Shown: positions 42,245 through 52,602, counted from the stretch's first letter. The stretch: 64,000 nt of DNA from Altererythrobacter sp. C41 (GCF_016803135.1 NZ_JAEVFE010000001.1:434001-498000); one strand, 5' to 3'. The notes: generated by a model from the sequence alone, not told the origin. A program made the numbers and translations.

Positions 42245-44011
42245 ATGACCGACCGACCTGCGCAGCCGGACGCCCGTGCCGCTGTCCCTCGCCCACGCGC
42301 GGCCGACCACAGTGCGGACAGGCGCATGCTCGTGCTCGCGGCGATGGCGCTGGTGACGGGCACCGGCGGTGCGCTCGCCGCCTGGCTGCTGCTCCATCTG
42401 ATCGAGCTCACGGTGAACCTGTTCTGGTATCAGCGCATTTCTGTGGAGCCTGCATCGATCGTCGATGCGGCAACCGGACCGATCGTGCTGCTCGTTCCGG
42501 TCATCGGCAGCCTGATTGTCGGACTGATGGCGCGCTTCGGCTCCGACAAGATCAGGGGGCACGGAATTCCGGAGGCGATAGAGGCGATTCTCTACGGCGA
42601 AAGCAAGCTGTCGCCCCGCGTCGCCTTCCTCAAGCCGCTCTCCTCCGCCATTTCCATAGGAAGCGGCGGACCGTTCGGCGCCGAAGGTCCGATCATCATG
42701 ACCGGCGGCGCGGTCGGATCGCTGTTCGCGCAGCGTTTCCGCCTGACCGCGGCCGAGCGCAAAACCCTGCTGGTGGCAGGTGCAGCCGCGGGGATGACGG
42801 CGATCTTCGGCACGCCCGTCGCCGCGATACTGCTCGCGATCGAAGTTCTGCTGTTCGAATGGAAGCCCCGCAGCTTCGTGCCGGTGATCGTCAGCGCGAC
42901 AGTCGCCTTTGCCTGGCGGCCGCTACTGATCGGCAGTGGGCCGCTGTTTCCTTTCGACGCTGCTCTGCCGATCGACGGCACCGTCCTGCTGCTCTCGGCC
43001 GTGCTCGGGTGCCTTGCCGGCGGCGTCGCGGGACTGCTGTCCACCCTGCTCTACCGAATCGAGGACGTCTTCCACCGCCTGCCGGTACACTGGATGTGGT
43101 GGCCCGCGCTCGGTGCCGTGATCGTCGGCGTCGGCGGATTGATCGAACCCCGCGTGCTCGGCGCTGGCTACGGCAGCATTCAGGACCTGCTCGACGGGCG
43201 CCTCATGCTCGCCGCAATGGTGCTGCTCTTCGCGGCGAAAGCGGTCGTGTGGCTGATCGCGCTAGGTTCGGGCACGTCCGGCGGCGTGCTTGCGCCGCTA
43301 CTTATCTTGGGGGGCGCCCTCGGCGGCGTCGCGGGGTATTGGCTGCCGGGCGGAAGTGGGCCGTGGGCCATGCTCGGCATGGCGGGCGTGATGAGCGCGG
43401 CGATGCGCGCGCCGCTCACGTCGGCCATTTTCGTGGTCGAGCTCACCGGGCACTTTGCAGAGCTACCCGCCGCCGTCGCCGCCTCGGGTGCCGCCTATGC
43501 GATCGCCGTGCTGGCGCTCAGGCGCTCGATCCTGACCGAGAAGATATCGCGCCGCGGGCGCCACGTCAGTCAGGAATTCAGCGTGGACCCGCTGGCGCTG
43601 GGCATGGCGGCCGACCTGATGACGCGCGATCCGGAGACCCTGCCGGAAACCATGTCGATCGCGGACGCCACGCACTTCTTCGAAACCGAAGCCGTGCACC
43701 AGACTTATCCGGTGGTCGACGCCGATCACCGCCCCGTCGGGCTGGCCGCACGCCGCGATGCCTTGCACTGGCAGCGGCTGGACGATCGGCAGACGGTCTC
43801 GCTCGGCGATCGCCTGTCGGACCGGTCGTTGCCGGTGGCGACGCCCGATACGCCGGCCGATGCGATCGCCAACCTCATGATCACCAACGAGGTCGGTCGC
43901 ATATGCGTCGTCGCCCCGGACGATGGACGGCTGATCGGCATCATCTCGCGCCGCGACCTTCTGCAATCGCGCGCCGCCGTGCTGCGCGGCGAACGCGATC
44001 GCGCGCGGTAA
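42245..44011 (+). CDS. ClC-family chloride channel/antiporter with CBS domains
   Basis: This 588-aa protein has a ClC membrane region followed by a C-terminal pair of CBS domains (about 450-580). ClC signatures are GHGIPEAIEAI (selectivity loop), SIGSGGPFGAEGPIIMTGG with the gating Glu in AEGP, and GSGTSGGVLAPLLILGG (GxFxP-type). The second CBS motif region is MITNEVGRICVVAPDDGRLIGIISRRDLL. It should move chloride, or exchange chloride for protons, across the inner membrane; which of the two cannot be read. I chose the ATG at 42245. It is probably controlled by the adjacent MarR. Confidence 0.92.
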   Translation: MTDRPAQPDARAAVPRPRAADHSADRRMLVLAAMALVTGTGGALAAWLLLHLIELTVNLFWYQRISVEPASIVDAATGPIVLLVPVIGSLIVGLMARFGSDKIRGHGIPEAIEAILYGESKLSPRVAFLKPLSSAISIGSGGPFGAEGPIIMTGGAVGSLFAQRFRLTAAERKTLLVAGAAAGMTAIFGTPVAAILLAIEVLLFEWKPRSFVPVIVSATVAFAWRPLLIGSGPLFPFDAALPIDGTVLLLSAVLGCLAGGVAGLLSTLLYRIEDVFHRLPVHWMWWPALGAVIVGVGGLIEPRVLGAGYGSIQDLLDGRLMLAAMVLLFAAKAVVWLIALGSGTSGGVLAPLLILGGALGGVAGYWLPGGSGPWAMLGMAGVMSAAMRAPLTSAIFVVELTGHFAELPAAVAASGAAYAIAVLALRRSILTEKISRRGRHVSQEFSVDPLALGMAADLMTRDPETLPETMSIADATHFFETEAVHQTYPVVDADHRPVGLAARRDALHWQRLDDRQTVSLGDRLSDRSLPVATPDTPADAIANLMITNEVGRICVVAPDDGRLIGIISRRDLLQSRAAVLRGERDRAR

Positions 44012-44066
44012 GATGCTCCCGCTTCCCAAGCACCCGGCGTGCGGCTTAAGAGCCGTCGAAATCATC

Positions 44067-44543
44067 ATGCCGGAGGACATCATCGCAAGGCTCGCCATCC
44101 TGTTCGTCTGCCTGGGGAACATCTGCCGCTCGCCGCTGGCCGAAGCGGCGTTTCGCGCGGCGGCGGCGCGCGCGAGGCTCGATGTCGTGGTCGACAGTGC
44201 GGGGACCGCGGACTACCACGTCGGCAAGCAGCCCGATCCGCGCAGCATCGCGACGGCGGCGCGGCACGGAATCGACATCTCGCATTATCGCGGACGGCAA
44301 CTGGCGGTGGAGGACTTCGACCGGTTCGACTGGATCGTCGGCATGGATCGCTCGAACATGCGCGATATCGAACGCCTGCGGCCGGCGGACAGCAGAGCGA
44401 AGGTCGCCATGCTGATGGATCTCGTGCCGGGCCGGGAAGGGGCGGAAGTCGCCGATCCCTGGTACGGCGGCGAGGATAATTTCACTTACACCTGGGAAGA
44501 TGTGAGCCGCGGCGCCGAAGCGCTCGTCGCCCTGCTGCGCTAG
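44067..44543 (+). CDS. Low-molecular-weight protein tyrosine phosphatase
   Basis: This 158-aa enzyme has the P-loop VCLGNICRSPLAEAAF (nucleophile Cys15, Arg21) near the N-terminus and the general-acid DPWYGGEDNF loop at about 128-137, with GTADYHVGKQPDPRS between. It dephosphorylates tyrosine or arginine residues. Some relatives act on exopolysaccharide tyrosine kinases, but none is encoded nearby. The ATG at 44067 has a weak ribosome binding site; the gene lies 55 bp behind clcA. The stop overlaps the recG stop within CTAG. Confidence 0.92.
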   Translation: MPEDIIARLAILFVCLGNICRSPLAEAAFRAAAARARLDVVVDSAGTADYHVGKQPDPRSIATAARHGIDISHYRGRQLAVEDFDRFDWIVGMDRSNMRDIERLRPADSRAKVAMLMDLVPGREGAEVADPWYGGEDNFTYTWEDVSRGAEALVALLR

Positions 44544-46600
44544 CCTCCGCGCAGCAGTTGCACGCCCCAGTCGCGTTCGAACAGATAAAGCAGCACGCGG
44601 GCGGCAGTGCCACGCTCGCCCTCCAGGCCGCCGTCGCGCTCCATCAGCAGGTGGGCGTCGTCGTGCGCGAGCGGAAGGAGGCGCTGGATCTGCTCCAGCG
44701 TCGCGACGCGAAACGGCGTGTCGCCCGACTGGCGCGTGCCGAGCAGCTCGCCGCCGCCGCGCAAGCGCAAGTCCTCCTCGGCGAGGCGAAAGCCGTCCTG
44801 CGTCTCGCGCATGAGGGCGAGGCGTTCCCGGCCGGTTTCCGACAGCGCTTCGCCGCGCAGCAGCAGGCACGTCGATTTTTCGCTTCCGCGCCCCACGCGT
44901 CCGCGCAACTGGTGAAGCTGGGCGAGGCCGAAGCGCTCGGCCTGCTCGATCACCATCAGGGTTGCGGCGGGCACGTCGACACCGACCTCGATCACCGTGG
45001 TCGCCACCAGCAGCTTCGCCACGCCGCGCGCGAATCGCTCCATTGCGGCGTCCTTGAGTTCCGGCTTGAGCTGCCCGTGGACCAGCACGACTGCATCTCC
45101 GAAACGCTCCCGCAGCGCGGCGTAGCGCGCCTCGGCCGCGGCGATGTCCTCGCTTTCGTGCTCGCGCACCATCGGGCAGACCCAGTAAGCCTGCTGCCCT
45201 CCCGCGATGTGCCGGCCGATCGCATCAATCACGTCGGCGAGCCGCTCCTGCGCGACTACGCGGGTATCGATCGCCTGGCGTCCGGGTGGCATCTCGTCGA
45301 GGCGGCTGACGTCCATCTCGCCGTACTGCGCCAGAGTGAGCGTGCGCGGGATCGGGGTTGCCGTCATCGCCAGCGTGTGCGGCGTGCGGCGCCCCTTGCC
45401 CGCGAGCTGCAGCCGCTGTGCGACCCCGAAGCGATGCTGTTCGTCGATCACCACCAGCGCGAGGTCGCGGTAGGCGACGCTTTCCTGGAAGATCGCATGG
45501 GTGCCGACCACGATGTCGATGCTTCCGTCCATCAGGCCCATCAGGATCGATTCGCGCGCCCTGCCCTTGTCGCGGCCGGTCAGCAGGGCAATCTCGACTC
45601 CGGTCGGCTGCGCCATGGCCCGCAGCGTTTCGAAATGCTGGCGCGCGAGGATCTCGGTGGGTGCGAGGAGTGCCGCCTGCCGGCCGGCCTCGACTGCGAT
45701 CAGCATGGCTTCCAGGGCCACCACCGTCTTGCCCGCGCCGACATCTCCCTGGAGCAGCCGCAGCATGGGCGCTTCCTGCGCCAGATCGCCCTCGATCTCG
45801 GCAATCGAGCGCTTCTGCGCGCCGGTGAGGGGGAATGGCAGTTGCAGCCTGGCACGCAAGGCTCCGTCGCCCTGTAGAGACTGTCCGCGCCGGCGGCGAT
45901 TGTCCGCCCGCACGAGCATCAGAGCGAGACTGTTGGCGAGAAGCTCGTCGTAAGCAAGCCGCTCCCGGGCGGCCGCATGCTCGCCGTTGTGCGCCAGCTT
46001 GAGCGCGTCGGCCCAGGCAGGCCATTTCTGACGCGCGAACTGGCCCGGCTCGATCCATTCCGGTAGTTCAGGCAAGCGTGCGAGCGCCTGCTCGACGAGG
46101 CTTGCGACCTTCGGCTGCGTTAGCCCCTCCGACAGCGCGTAAACCGGCTCGCAGAGTTGGCAGAGCGCGTTGCCGCCGTCCTCCGACACGTGATCCGGAT
46201 GTACGATCTGGAGCATGTCACCGTAGCGGTCGAGGCGCCCGGCGACCCAGCGCTTCTCGCCCACTGGAAGCTGCTTCTTCGCGGTGTAGGACGCGCGGCC
46301 GAAATAAGTCAGCGCGCAGACGTTGCCGACCGCATCCTGCGCGAGCACGCGGTAGGGGCCGCGGCCGCTGCGCGCGGCGCGGTGCTCGGTCGGGGTGAGC
46401 GCGACGACGATCTGCTCGCCCTCGCTGGCGGCATCCAGGTTCTCGACCGGGCGGCGCGTGACGAAACGTTCGGGCAGGTGGTAGGCCACGTCCTTCACCC
46501 GCGAGAGGCCGAGCTTGTCGAGCGGCTTCTGCAGCTTGGGCCCGACACCGTCGAGCGTCGCGGTTTCGGCGAACAGCGGGTTGAGGATGTCGGGGCGCAT
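44540..46600 (-). CDS. recG: ATP-dependent DNA helicase RecG
   Basis: RecG remodels stalled forks and Holliday junctions. The 686-aa protein has the N-terminal wedge/OB region (GVGPKLQKPLDKLGLSRVKDVAYHLPERFV), Walker A GDVGAGKTVVALEAML, Walker B VVIDEQHRFG, motif [19 protein letters not shown], and the helicase C-terminal motifs [34 protein letters not shown], ending in the TRG-containing LRLRGGGELLGTRQSG. Its start is 19 bp before a palindromic repeat that separates it from sdhE. Confidence 0.97.
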   Translation of the reverse strand: MRPDILNPLFAETATLDGVGPKLQKPLDKLGLSRVKDVAYHLPERFVTRRPVENLDAASEGEQIVVALTPTEHRAARSGRGPYRVLAQDAVGNVCALTYFGRASYTAKKQLPVGEKRWVAGRLDRYGDMLQIVHPDHVSEDGGNALCQLCEPVYALSEGLTQPKVASLVEQALARLPELPEWIEPGQFARQKWPAWADALKLAHNGEHAAARERLAYDELLANSLALMLVRADNRRRRGQSLQGDGALRARLQLPFPLTGAQKRSIAEIEGDLAQEAPMLRLLQGDVGAGKTVVALEAMLIAVEAGRQAALLAPTEILARQHFETLRAMAQPTGVEIALLTGRDKGRARESILMGLMDGSIDIVVGTHAIFQESVAYRDLALVVIDEQHRFGVAQRLQLAGKGRRTPHTLAMTATPIPRTLTLAQYGEMDVSRLDEMPPGRQAIDTRVVAQERLADVIDAIGRHIAGGQQAYWVCPMVREHESEDIAAAEARYAALRERFGDAVVLVHGQLKPELKDAAMERFARGVAKLLVATTVIEVGVDVPAATLMVIEQAERFGLAQLHQLRGRVGRGSEKSTCLLLRGEALSETGRERLALMRETQDGFRLAEEDLRLRGGGELLGTRQSGDTPFRVATLEQIQRLLPLAHDDAHLLMERDGGLEGERGTAARVLLYLFERDWGVQLLRGG

Positions 46601-46618
46601 GGGATGCTCTTAGCGCCC

Positions 46619-46700
46619 ATCGTCGTGCCAGCGAAAGCTGGGATCGCATGCCCGGCGCTGCGCTTGTGGAGAGCGATGCCGGCTTGCGCTGGCACGGCGG
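46619..46700. repeat. Palindromic repeat, family C, between recG and sdhE
   Basis: CGTGCCAGCGAAAGCTGGGA (46624-46643) and its inverted relative GGCTTGCGCTGGCACG (46681-46696) form a long imperfect stem. The core CCAGCGAAAGCTGG is itself a hairpin. It fills the gap between the divergent recG and sdhE starts. A second copy lies on the other side of sdhE. Confidence 0.75.
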
Positions 46701-46718
46701 TGAAGATAGGCGCCCCGC

Positions 46719-46982
46719 ATGCCCGACCCCACCCGCCTCTCCCGCGCCCGCTTCCGCGCGTGGCACCGCGGCACGCGCGAGGCCGATTACATGATCGGCG
46801 GGTTCTTCGACCGGTATCATTCCGACTGGGACGAGGCGGAACTGGTGTGGTTCGAGGCGCTGCTGGAGGAAGACGACGTCGATGTGATGGCCTGGGCGCT
46901 TGGTACGCAGCCCGTGCCGGAGCAGTTCGCAGGTCCCCAGATGGCTGCGATGCAGAAGCTCGACTACGTCGAGATTTCGTAG
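46719..46982 (+). CDS. sdhE: SdhE, flavinylation/assembly factor of succinate dehydrogenase
   Basis: This 87-aa protein has the SdhE/SDHAF2 signature AWHRGTREADYMIGGFFDRYHSDWDEAEL, where the RGxxE motif contacts SdhA, followed by FEALLEEDDVDVMAWALG. It helps attach FAD covalently to SdhA. The standard order sdhE-recG-mfd is seen here, with recG divergent and mfd 158 bp downstream on the same strand. Family C repeats flank it on both sides. Confidence 0.92.
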   Translation: MPDPTRLSRARFRAWHRGTREADYMIGGFFDRYHSDWDEAELVWFEALLEEDDVDVMAWALGTQPVPEQFAGPQMAAMQKLDYVEIS

Positions 46983-46992
46983 CTCCCCAAAG

Positions 46993-47028
46993 GTCGTCAT
47001 CCCAGCTTTCGCTGGAATGGCGGGTGGG
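46993..47028. repeat. Palindromic repeat, family C, solo copy after sdhE
   Basis: GTCATCCCAGC...GCTGGAATGGCGGG contains the core hairpin CCAGC-TTTC-GCTGG, the inverted form of the copy at 46619. It begins 10 bp past the sdhE stop and could end transcription before mfd. Confidence 0.7.
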
Positions 47029-47140
47029 AAAATCGCCCCGAATGTCTATGTGAGGCTCCACGACCCACCCGCTCGAATCCCTCGGGCGGGTTTTCGCTCG
47101 TGCGCGGAACGCGGGACCGGCAACACGATTTGGACAGGAC

Positions 47141-50100
47141 ATGCCCGACCTCCACCGTATCCTGAAGGCCGAGAGGCCGCTCACGCTCGCCTCGGTCGCG
47201 CGGGGCGCGCAGCCGCTCGTGATGGCCGATCTCGCGCGTGCGGCGAAGGGCCGAGCGGTCTTCATCGCGGCCGACGAAGTGGCAATGCACAGCGTTACGG
47301 AGGCGGCGCAGTATTTCGCCCCCGAGCTCGACGTCATCGAGTTTCCCGCGTGGGACTGCCTGCCCTACGATCGCGCCAGCCCCGCCCTCACCGTCAGCGC
47401 ACGCAGGCTTTCCGCGCTGCACCGGCTTCAGGCCGGCAAGGCGGGTTCACAGCTCCTCGTCACCACCGTAAACGCGGTGCTCCAGCGGGTGCTGACGCCC
47501 TTCCGCGTCCGCGAGAGCGTGCGCGAGTTCAAGCCCGGGATCGAGATCGGCCGCGAGAGCCTCGCCGCACTGCTCCAGAGGCAGGGCTACAGCCGGACCG
47601 ACACGGTGGTCGACAAAGGCGAGTACGCGGTCCGCGGTTCGATCGTCGACATCTTCCCCTCGGGGCTGGACGAGGGCCTGCGGCTCGATTTCTTCGGCGA
47701 CGAGCTCGAAAGCCTGCGCAGCTTCGATCCCTCGACCCAGATGAGCACCGGCGTGCTCAAGTCGCACCTCCTGCTGCCGGCCAGCGAAGCACTGCTCGAC
47801 GAGGACAGCATCAAGCGCTTCCGCAGCCGCTACCGCGAAATGTTCGGCGCCAACGCGACGCAGGATCCGCTCTACGAGGCGGTCAGCGAAGGGCGCCGTC
47901 TCGCCGGCATGGAACATTGGTTGCCCCTGTTCGAGGAGCGGATGGCGACGCTGTTCGATCACCTCGGCGATGGCGACATGGTCGCGATCGATTCCGCAGC
48001 ACTCCAGGCCGCCGAGGAGCGCCTGTCGGACATTTCCGACTATCACGAACAGCGCAAGACCACCGGCGGCCAGGCCAAGGGCAGCTACCGCCCCCTCCCC
48101 GCCGACGCGCTCTACCTCGCCGAGGACGAGTTCGGCGCAGCGCTGGACAAGAGGCCCGTCCACCGGACGACGATCTTCGCCGAGCCCGAAAGCGAGCGGG
48201 TAGTCGATTTCGGCTTCTCCTCCGCGCGCGATTTCGCACCCGAGCGCGCGCGGGGCGGCAATGTTTATGAAGCCGCTGCCAAGCACCTCGGCGCGGTCGG
48301 CCGAAGCGGGAAGAAGGCGCTGTTCGCCGCCTATTCGACCGGAAGCCGGGCCCGCATCGCGTCGATCCTCTCGGAGGCCGGTGCGAATACGCAGCTTGCC
48401 GATAGCTGGCAGGAAGCGCTCGGCCTGGCCGCGAAGGGCAAGCCGGTGGCGCTCGTCCTGCCGCTCGAGACCGGCTTCGCCAACGACGAACTGGAGCTGC
48501 TCACCGAACAGGACGTGCTCGGCGACCGCCTCGTTCGCCGCCGCAAGAAGCGCAAGGATTCCGACGCATTCCTGGCCGAGCTATCGGCGCTCAACCGGGG
48601 CGACCTGGTCGTCCATGTCGAGCACGGGATCGGCAAGTACCTCGGGCTGGAGCCGATCGCCGTCGGCAAGAGCCAGCACGACTGCGTGATGCTGGAGTAC
48701 AAGGGCGGTGACAAGCTCTACATCCCGGTCGAGAACATCGACGTCCTCAGCCGCTACGGCAGCAGCGAGGAGGCGGTCATGCTCGACCGCCTCGGCGGCG
48801 AGGCGTGGCAGAAGCGGCGCGCGCGGCTGAAGGAGCGCATCCGCGAGATCGCGGGCGAGTTGATGCAGGTCGCGGCCCAGCGCGCGCTGAAGAAGGCGCC
48901 GGTGCTCGCGGCGGAAGAGGCGAGCTTCAACCAGTTCGTCGACCGTTTCCCGTGGCAGGAAACCGACGATCAGGACCGCGCGATCGAGGACGTTCTGGGC
49001 GATCTCGAAGCCGGCCGGCCGATGGACCGCCTGGTCTGCGGCGATGTCGGCTTCGGCAAGACCGAGGTTGCGCTGCGCGCCGCCTTCGTCGCGGCGATGG
49101 CCGGGCAGCAGGTCGCGGTAGTGGCGCCAACCACGCTGCTGGCGCGCCAGCACTACACCAATTTCGTCGAGCGTTTCGCCGGCTTCCCGCTGCGCATCGG
49201 ACGTCTCTCGCGCCTCGTGCCCGCGAAGGAAATGACCGAGACCCGCGAAGGGCTGGCCGAAGGCAAAGTCGATATCGTGATCGGCACCCACGCGATCCTC
49301 TCCAAGACGACGAAGTTCCGCAATCTCGGCCTCGTGATCGTCGACGAGGAGCAGCGCTTCGGCGTCACGCATAAGGAGAAGCTCAAGCAGCTCCGCGCCG
49401 ACGTTCATGTTCTCACCCTCACCGCCACGCCGATCCCGCGCACGCTGCAGATGGCGATGAGCGGCCTGCGCGAACTCTCGACCATCCAGACCCCGCCCGT
49501 CGACCGCCTCGCCGTGCGCACCTACGTGATGGAATGGGACGACATGGTCATGCGCGAGGCGCTGCTGCGCGAGCACCATCGCGGCGGGCAGAGCTTCATC
49601 GTCGTGCCCCGCATCTCCGACATGGAGCCGCTGTCCGACTGGCTGCACGAGCACGTGCCCGAAGTGAAGTTCGTCGCCGCGCATGGCCAGATGGCCGCCG
49701 GCGAGATCGAGGAACGGATGAGCGCCTTCTACGAGGGCAAGTACGACGTGCTGCTCTCGACCACGATCGTCGAGAGCGGGCTCGACCTGCCGAGCGCCAA
49801 CACGATCATCATCCACCGCGCCGACATCTTCGGCCTCGCCCAGCTCTACCAGCTTCGCGGCCGCGTCGGCCGATCGAAGCTGCGCGCCTATGCCTACCTC
49901 ACCTACGAGAAGGACGTCGCGCTGTCCGAAGTCGCCGAGAAGCGGCTCAAGGTGCTCGGCGATCTCGACAGCCTCGGTGCCGGTTTCCAGCTCGCCAGCC
50001 ACGATCTCGACATTCGCGGCGCGGGCAATCTGCTGGGCGACGAGCAGTCAGGCCATATCCGCGAGGTCGGGTTCGAACTCTACCAGTCGATGCTGGAGGA

Positions 50101-50635
50101 CGCGATCCTCGCCGCCAAGGCTGGCGATGCCGGGCTGGAGCGTGGCGGCGATCCGCTGAGCCCGCAGATCACGGTCGACGCGCCGATCATGATCCCCGAG
50201 GACTACGTGCCCGATCTCGCCGTTCGCATGGCGCTCTATCGCCGCCTCAACGACGCGAAGGACGGCGCCGAGATTGAGGCGATGGCGGCCGAGATGATCG
50301 ACCGCTTCGGCCCCCTGCCCGATGCCACCGCGAACCTCATCCGCCTGATCGAGATCAAGCATCAGGCCATCACCGCGAACATAGCCAAGATCGATGTCGG
50401 GGCGCGCGGTACGCTGGTGACCTTCCACAACGACGACTTCCCCGATCCCGCAGGCCTGCTCGCCTATGTCGAGCGGCTGAAGGACACCGCCAAGCTGCGG
50501 CCCGACATGAAACTCGTCATCAACCGTGCCTGGGGCGACCCCAAGTCGCGGCTGAATGGGCTGTTCCAGTTGACCAAGGGCCTGAGCGGCATCGTCAGCA
50601 AGACGAAGAAGCGCGAGAAGGAACTCGCTGGCTAA
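47141..50635 (+). CDS. mfd: Transcription-repair coupling factor Mfd
   Basis: Mfd removes stalled RNA polymerase from lesions and recruits UvrA. The 1164-aa protein has the full domain set. A UvrB-like N-terminal region leads to the RNA-polymerase-interacting domain ([14 protein letters not shown]). The RecG-like helicase follows with Walker [23 protein letters not shown] box ([10 protein letters not shown]) and [13 protein letters not shown], then the TRG motif, [25 protein letters not shown] and the C-terminal UvrA-autoinhibition domain. The start ATG at 47141 follows GGACA. The stop shares bases with the convergent EAL gene stop. Confidence 0.97.
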   Translation: MPDLHRILKAERPLTLASVARGAQPLVMADLARAAKGRAVFIAADEVAMHSVTEAAQYFAPELDVIEFPAWDCLPYDRASPALTVSARRLSALHRLQAGKAGSQLLVTTVNAVLQRVLTPFRVRESVREFKPGIEIGRESLAALLQRQGYSRTDTVVDKGEYAVRGSIVDIFPSGLDEGLRLDFFGDELESLRSFDPSTQMSTGVLKSHLLLPASEALLDEDSIKRFRSRYREMFGANATQDPLYEAVSEGRRLAGMEHWLPLFEERMATLFDHLGDGDMVAIDSAALQAAEERLSDISDYHEQRKTTGGQAKGSYRPLPADALYLAEDEFGAALDKRPVHRTTIFAEPESERVVDFGFSSARDFAPERARGGNVYEAAAKHLGAVGRSGKKALFAAYSTGSRARIASILSEAGANTQLADSWQEALGLAAKGKPVALVLPLETGFANDELELLTEQDVLGDRLVRRRKKRKDSDAFLAELSALNRGDLVVHVEHGIGKYLGLEPIAVGKSQHDCVMLEYKGGDKLYIPVENIDVLSRYGSSEEAVMLDRLGGEAWQKRRARLKERIREIAGELMQVAAQRALKKAPVLAAEEASFNQFVDRFPWQETDDQDRAIEDVLGDLEAGRPMDRLVCGDVGFGKTEVALRAAFVAAMAGQQVAVVAPTTLLARQHYTNFVERFAGFPLRIGRLSRLVPAKEMTETREGLAEGKVDIVIGTHAILSKTTKFRNLGLVIVDEEQRFGVTHKEKLKQLRADVHVLTLTATPIPRTLQMAMSGLRELSTIQTPPVDRLAVRTYVMEWDDMVMREALLREHHRGGQSFIVVPRISDMEPLSDWLHEHVPEVKFVAAHGQMAAGEIEERMSAFYEGKYDVLLSTTIVESGLDLPSANTIIIHRADIFGLAQLYQLRGRVGRSKLRAYAYLTYEKDVALSEVAEKRLKVLGDLDSLGAGFQLASHDLDIRGAGNLLGDEQSGHIREVGFELYQSMLEDAILAAKAGDAGLERGGDPLSPQITVDAPIMIPEDYVPDLAVRMALYRRLNDAKDGAEIEAMAAEMIDRFGPLPDATANLIRLIEIKHQAITANIAKIDVGARGTLVTFHNDDFPDPAGLLAYVERLKDTAKLRPDMKLVINRAWGDPKSRLNGLFQLTKGLSGIVSKTKKREKELAG

Positions 50636-51465
50636 AGTCCGCGAACGACTCGCCCGCTATCTTGGCTCGCGAATTCCTCGAACGCCCGCGCAGCCATCGG
50701 CCGCGCGCGCAGGAAGCCCTGAAACGCCGCGCAGCCTTCGTCGCGCACCTTCTCCAGTTGCGCTTCGTCCTCGATCCCCTCCGCGATCACGGCGATGTCG
50801 AGCGCCCCGGCCATGGCGACGATCGCGCGCAGCACGGCCAGATCGCGCGCATCCGTGACGATCCCCTCCACCATCGATCGGTCGAGCTTGAGATAATGGA
50901 GCGGCAGGATCTTGAGATAACGGAAGTTGCAGAAGCCCGCACCGAAGTCGTCGAGCGCGATTCGCATGCCCTTGCCGGCAAGCCGCGCGAGCTGGGCGGC
51001 GCTGCCGTCGATGTCGCGCACCAGCGCCTGTTCGGTGAGTTCGAGCGTCAGTCGCTCCGCCGGGAAACCCGATTCCCGTACCGCCGCGCCAAAGGTGTCG
51101 GCGAAATTCTCCGCCGCGATATCGGCGGCCGTTACGTTGAGCGAGAGACGCAGCGGATCGGGCCAGCGTGCCGCAGCCGCCAGCGCCCGCCCGGCAATAT
51201 GGTGCGTGAGCGCCGCGGCATCGCCGGCGTTCCCGGCGAGCGCAAACAGGGCGTCGATCCCGATCGTCCCGCGCCGCGGGTGGTTCCAGCGCGCCAACGC
51301 CTCCGCGCCGATCAGCCTCTCGTCGCTGCAGGAGAATTGCGGCTGGAACGCGATTTCGATCTGCCCCCCGTCGATCGCGGCGAACAGTTCCTGCGAACGC
51401 TCGGCACCGCTGCGCCGGCGGTCGATGGGCGAACGGCGCTCGCGAGTCGATGTCATGAAATTCAT
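50632..51465 (-). CDS. Stand-alone EAL-domain cyclic-di-GMP phosphodiesterase
   Basis: This 277-aa protein is one EAL domain with a short basic N-terminus and no sensor, receiver or membrane segment. Catalytic motifs look intact: AEALARW (Glu55), SLNVTAAD (Asn), ELTEQALV (Glu), ALDDFGAGF (two Asp), LKLDRSMV (Lys), AEGIEDEAQ (Glu) and FQGFLRARP (Gln). It should hydrolyse c-di-GMP to pGpG in the cytosol. It is convergent with mfd (stops overlap in CTAA) and divergent from nadK over 106 bp. No GGDEF partner is in the window. Confidence 0.9.
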   Translation of the reverse strand: MNFMTSTRERRSPIDRRRSGAERSQELFAAIDGGQIEIAFQPQFSCSDERLIGAEALARWNHPRRGTIGIDALFALAGNAGDAAALTHHIAGRALAAAARWPDPLRLSLNVTAADIAAENFADTFGAAVRESGFPAERLTLELTEQALVRDIDGSAAQLARLAGKGMRIALDDFGAGFCNFRYLKILPLHYLKLDRSMVEGIVTDARDLAVLRAIVAMAGALDIAVIAEGIEDEAQLEKVRDEGCAAFQGFLRARPMAARAFEEFASQDSGRVVRGL

Positions 51466-51571
51466 TCCCCGCCGTTGGCGCAGTCCGCCCTGCCCGTCTG
51501 CCCGTGTGCCGCGCGCGTTGCAAATCGAGACGGTGCCCCATAGGGTGCGCGCCGGCAGGACGGAGCTCTAA

Positions 51572-52360
51572 GTGGGCGTTTCCAACGGATTTACGCGGCT
51601 GGCGATGATCGCCTCCGATACCGAGCGCGCGCAGGAGGCGGCGCACGAGCTGCGCCAGTCGCAGGCCTTCTGCTCGATGGAGGAGGCAGAGGCGGTTGCG
51701 GTGATCGGCGGCGACGGCTTCATGCTCCACACGTTGCACCAGATGCTCGACAGTGGAGACGTGAAGCCGGTTTACGGCGTCAACCTGGGCACGGTCGGCT
51801 TTCTGATGAACAAGTATCGCAAGGGCGGCAGAGTGATCGACCGCGTGAACCGCGCCCGCGCGATCGCGATCGCGCCGCTGCGCATGGAAGCGGTGACTCA
51901 GGACGGTGCGCGGACGACCTTCTGCGCAATCAACGAAGTCTCGCTGCTGCGCGAAACGCGCCAGACGGCGAAGATCGAGGTCTCGGTCGATGACCGCGTG
52001 CGCATCGAAGAGCTCGTCTGCGACGGTGTTCTGGTAGCGACCCCCGCCGGATCGACCGCCTACAATCTGTCCGCCCACGGGCCGATCCTGCCGCTCGATT
52101 CGAACCTGCTGGCGCTGACTCCGATCAGCCCCTTCCGCCCGCGCCGGTGGAACGGCGCGCTCCTGCCCGACCGCAGCCGGATTCAGCTGCGCGTGCGCGA
52201 GCCGTCGAAGCGGCCCGTCTCCGCGGTGGCCGACCAGAAGGAAGTGCGCGATGTGGCGGAAGTGACGCTGGAGATCGCCCGCGAAGCCGAACTGACGCTG
52301 CTGTTCGATCCCGGCCATGCGCTCGACGAACGCATCGTGGCGGAGCAGTTCGTGGCCTGA
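51572..52360 (+). CDS. nadK: NAD kinase
   Basis: This 262-aa kinase makes NADP from NAD and ATP or polyphosphate. Signature motifs are VAVIGGDGFMLHTLH (GGDG at 46-49), NLGTVGFLMN and VATPAGSTAYNLSAHGPIL, followed by the LTPISPFRPRRW segment. The start is a GTG at 51572 with GGAG upstream. No in-frame ATG exists before Met12, which would remove the conserved N-terminal strand. tRNA-Asn follows 110 bp later. Confidence 0.96.
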   Translation: MGVSNGFTRLAMIASDTERAQEAAHELRQSQAFCSMEEAEAVAVIGGDGFMLHTLHQMLDSGDVKPVYGVNLGTVGFLMNKYRKGGRVIDRVNRARAIAIAPLRMEAVTQDGARTTFCAINEVSLLRETRQTAKIEVSVDDRVRIEELVCDGVLVATPAGSTAYNLSAHGPILPLDSNLLALTPISPFRPRRWNGALLPDRSRIQLRVREPSKRPVSAVADQKEVRDVAEVTLEIAREAELTLLFDPGHALDERIVAEQFVA

Positions 52361-52470
52361 GCCGCTGGAGGCCGAGTCCCACCGGGTCGGCAATCTTGCG
52401 GCTACCGCAACGACGGGGTTGCAAACTCCGAAGCTCGACCATATACGCGCGCTCTGCCTGCACGGGCTGC

Positions 52471-52545
52471 TCCCCGATAGCTCAGCGGTAGAGTAGGTGA
52501 CTGTTAATCACTTGGTCGTTGGTTCGAATCCAACTCGGGGAGCCA
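52471..52545 (+). tRNA. tRNA-Asn (GTT)
   Basis: The acceptor is TCCCCGA/TCGGGGA with discriminator G and encoded CCA. The D-arm is GCTCAGCGGTAGAGT, the anticodon loop CTGTTAA reads GTT, and the T-arm is GTTGGTTCGAATCCAAC. Length is 75 nt. A strong terminator follows 20 bp later. Confidence 0.97.
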
Positions 52546-52565
52546 TCATCCTGAAACGGCAATGA

Positions 52566-52602
52566 AAAAGGGCGCGGCGGGGATTTCCCGCCGCGCCCTT
52601 TT
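52566..52602. terminator. Bidirectional intrinsic terminator between tRNA-Asn and secA
   Basis: AAAAGGGCGCGGCGGG (52566-52581) pairs perfectly with CCCGCCGCGCCCTTTT (52587-52602) around a 5-nt loop. The A-run on one side and T-run on the other make it work in both directions, for the tRNA on plus and secA on minus. Confidence 0.9.
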
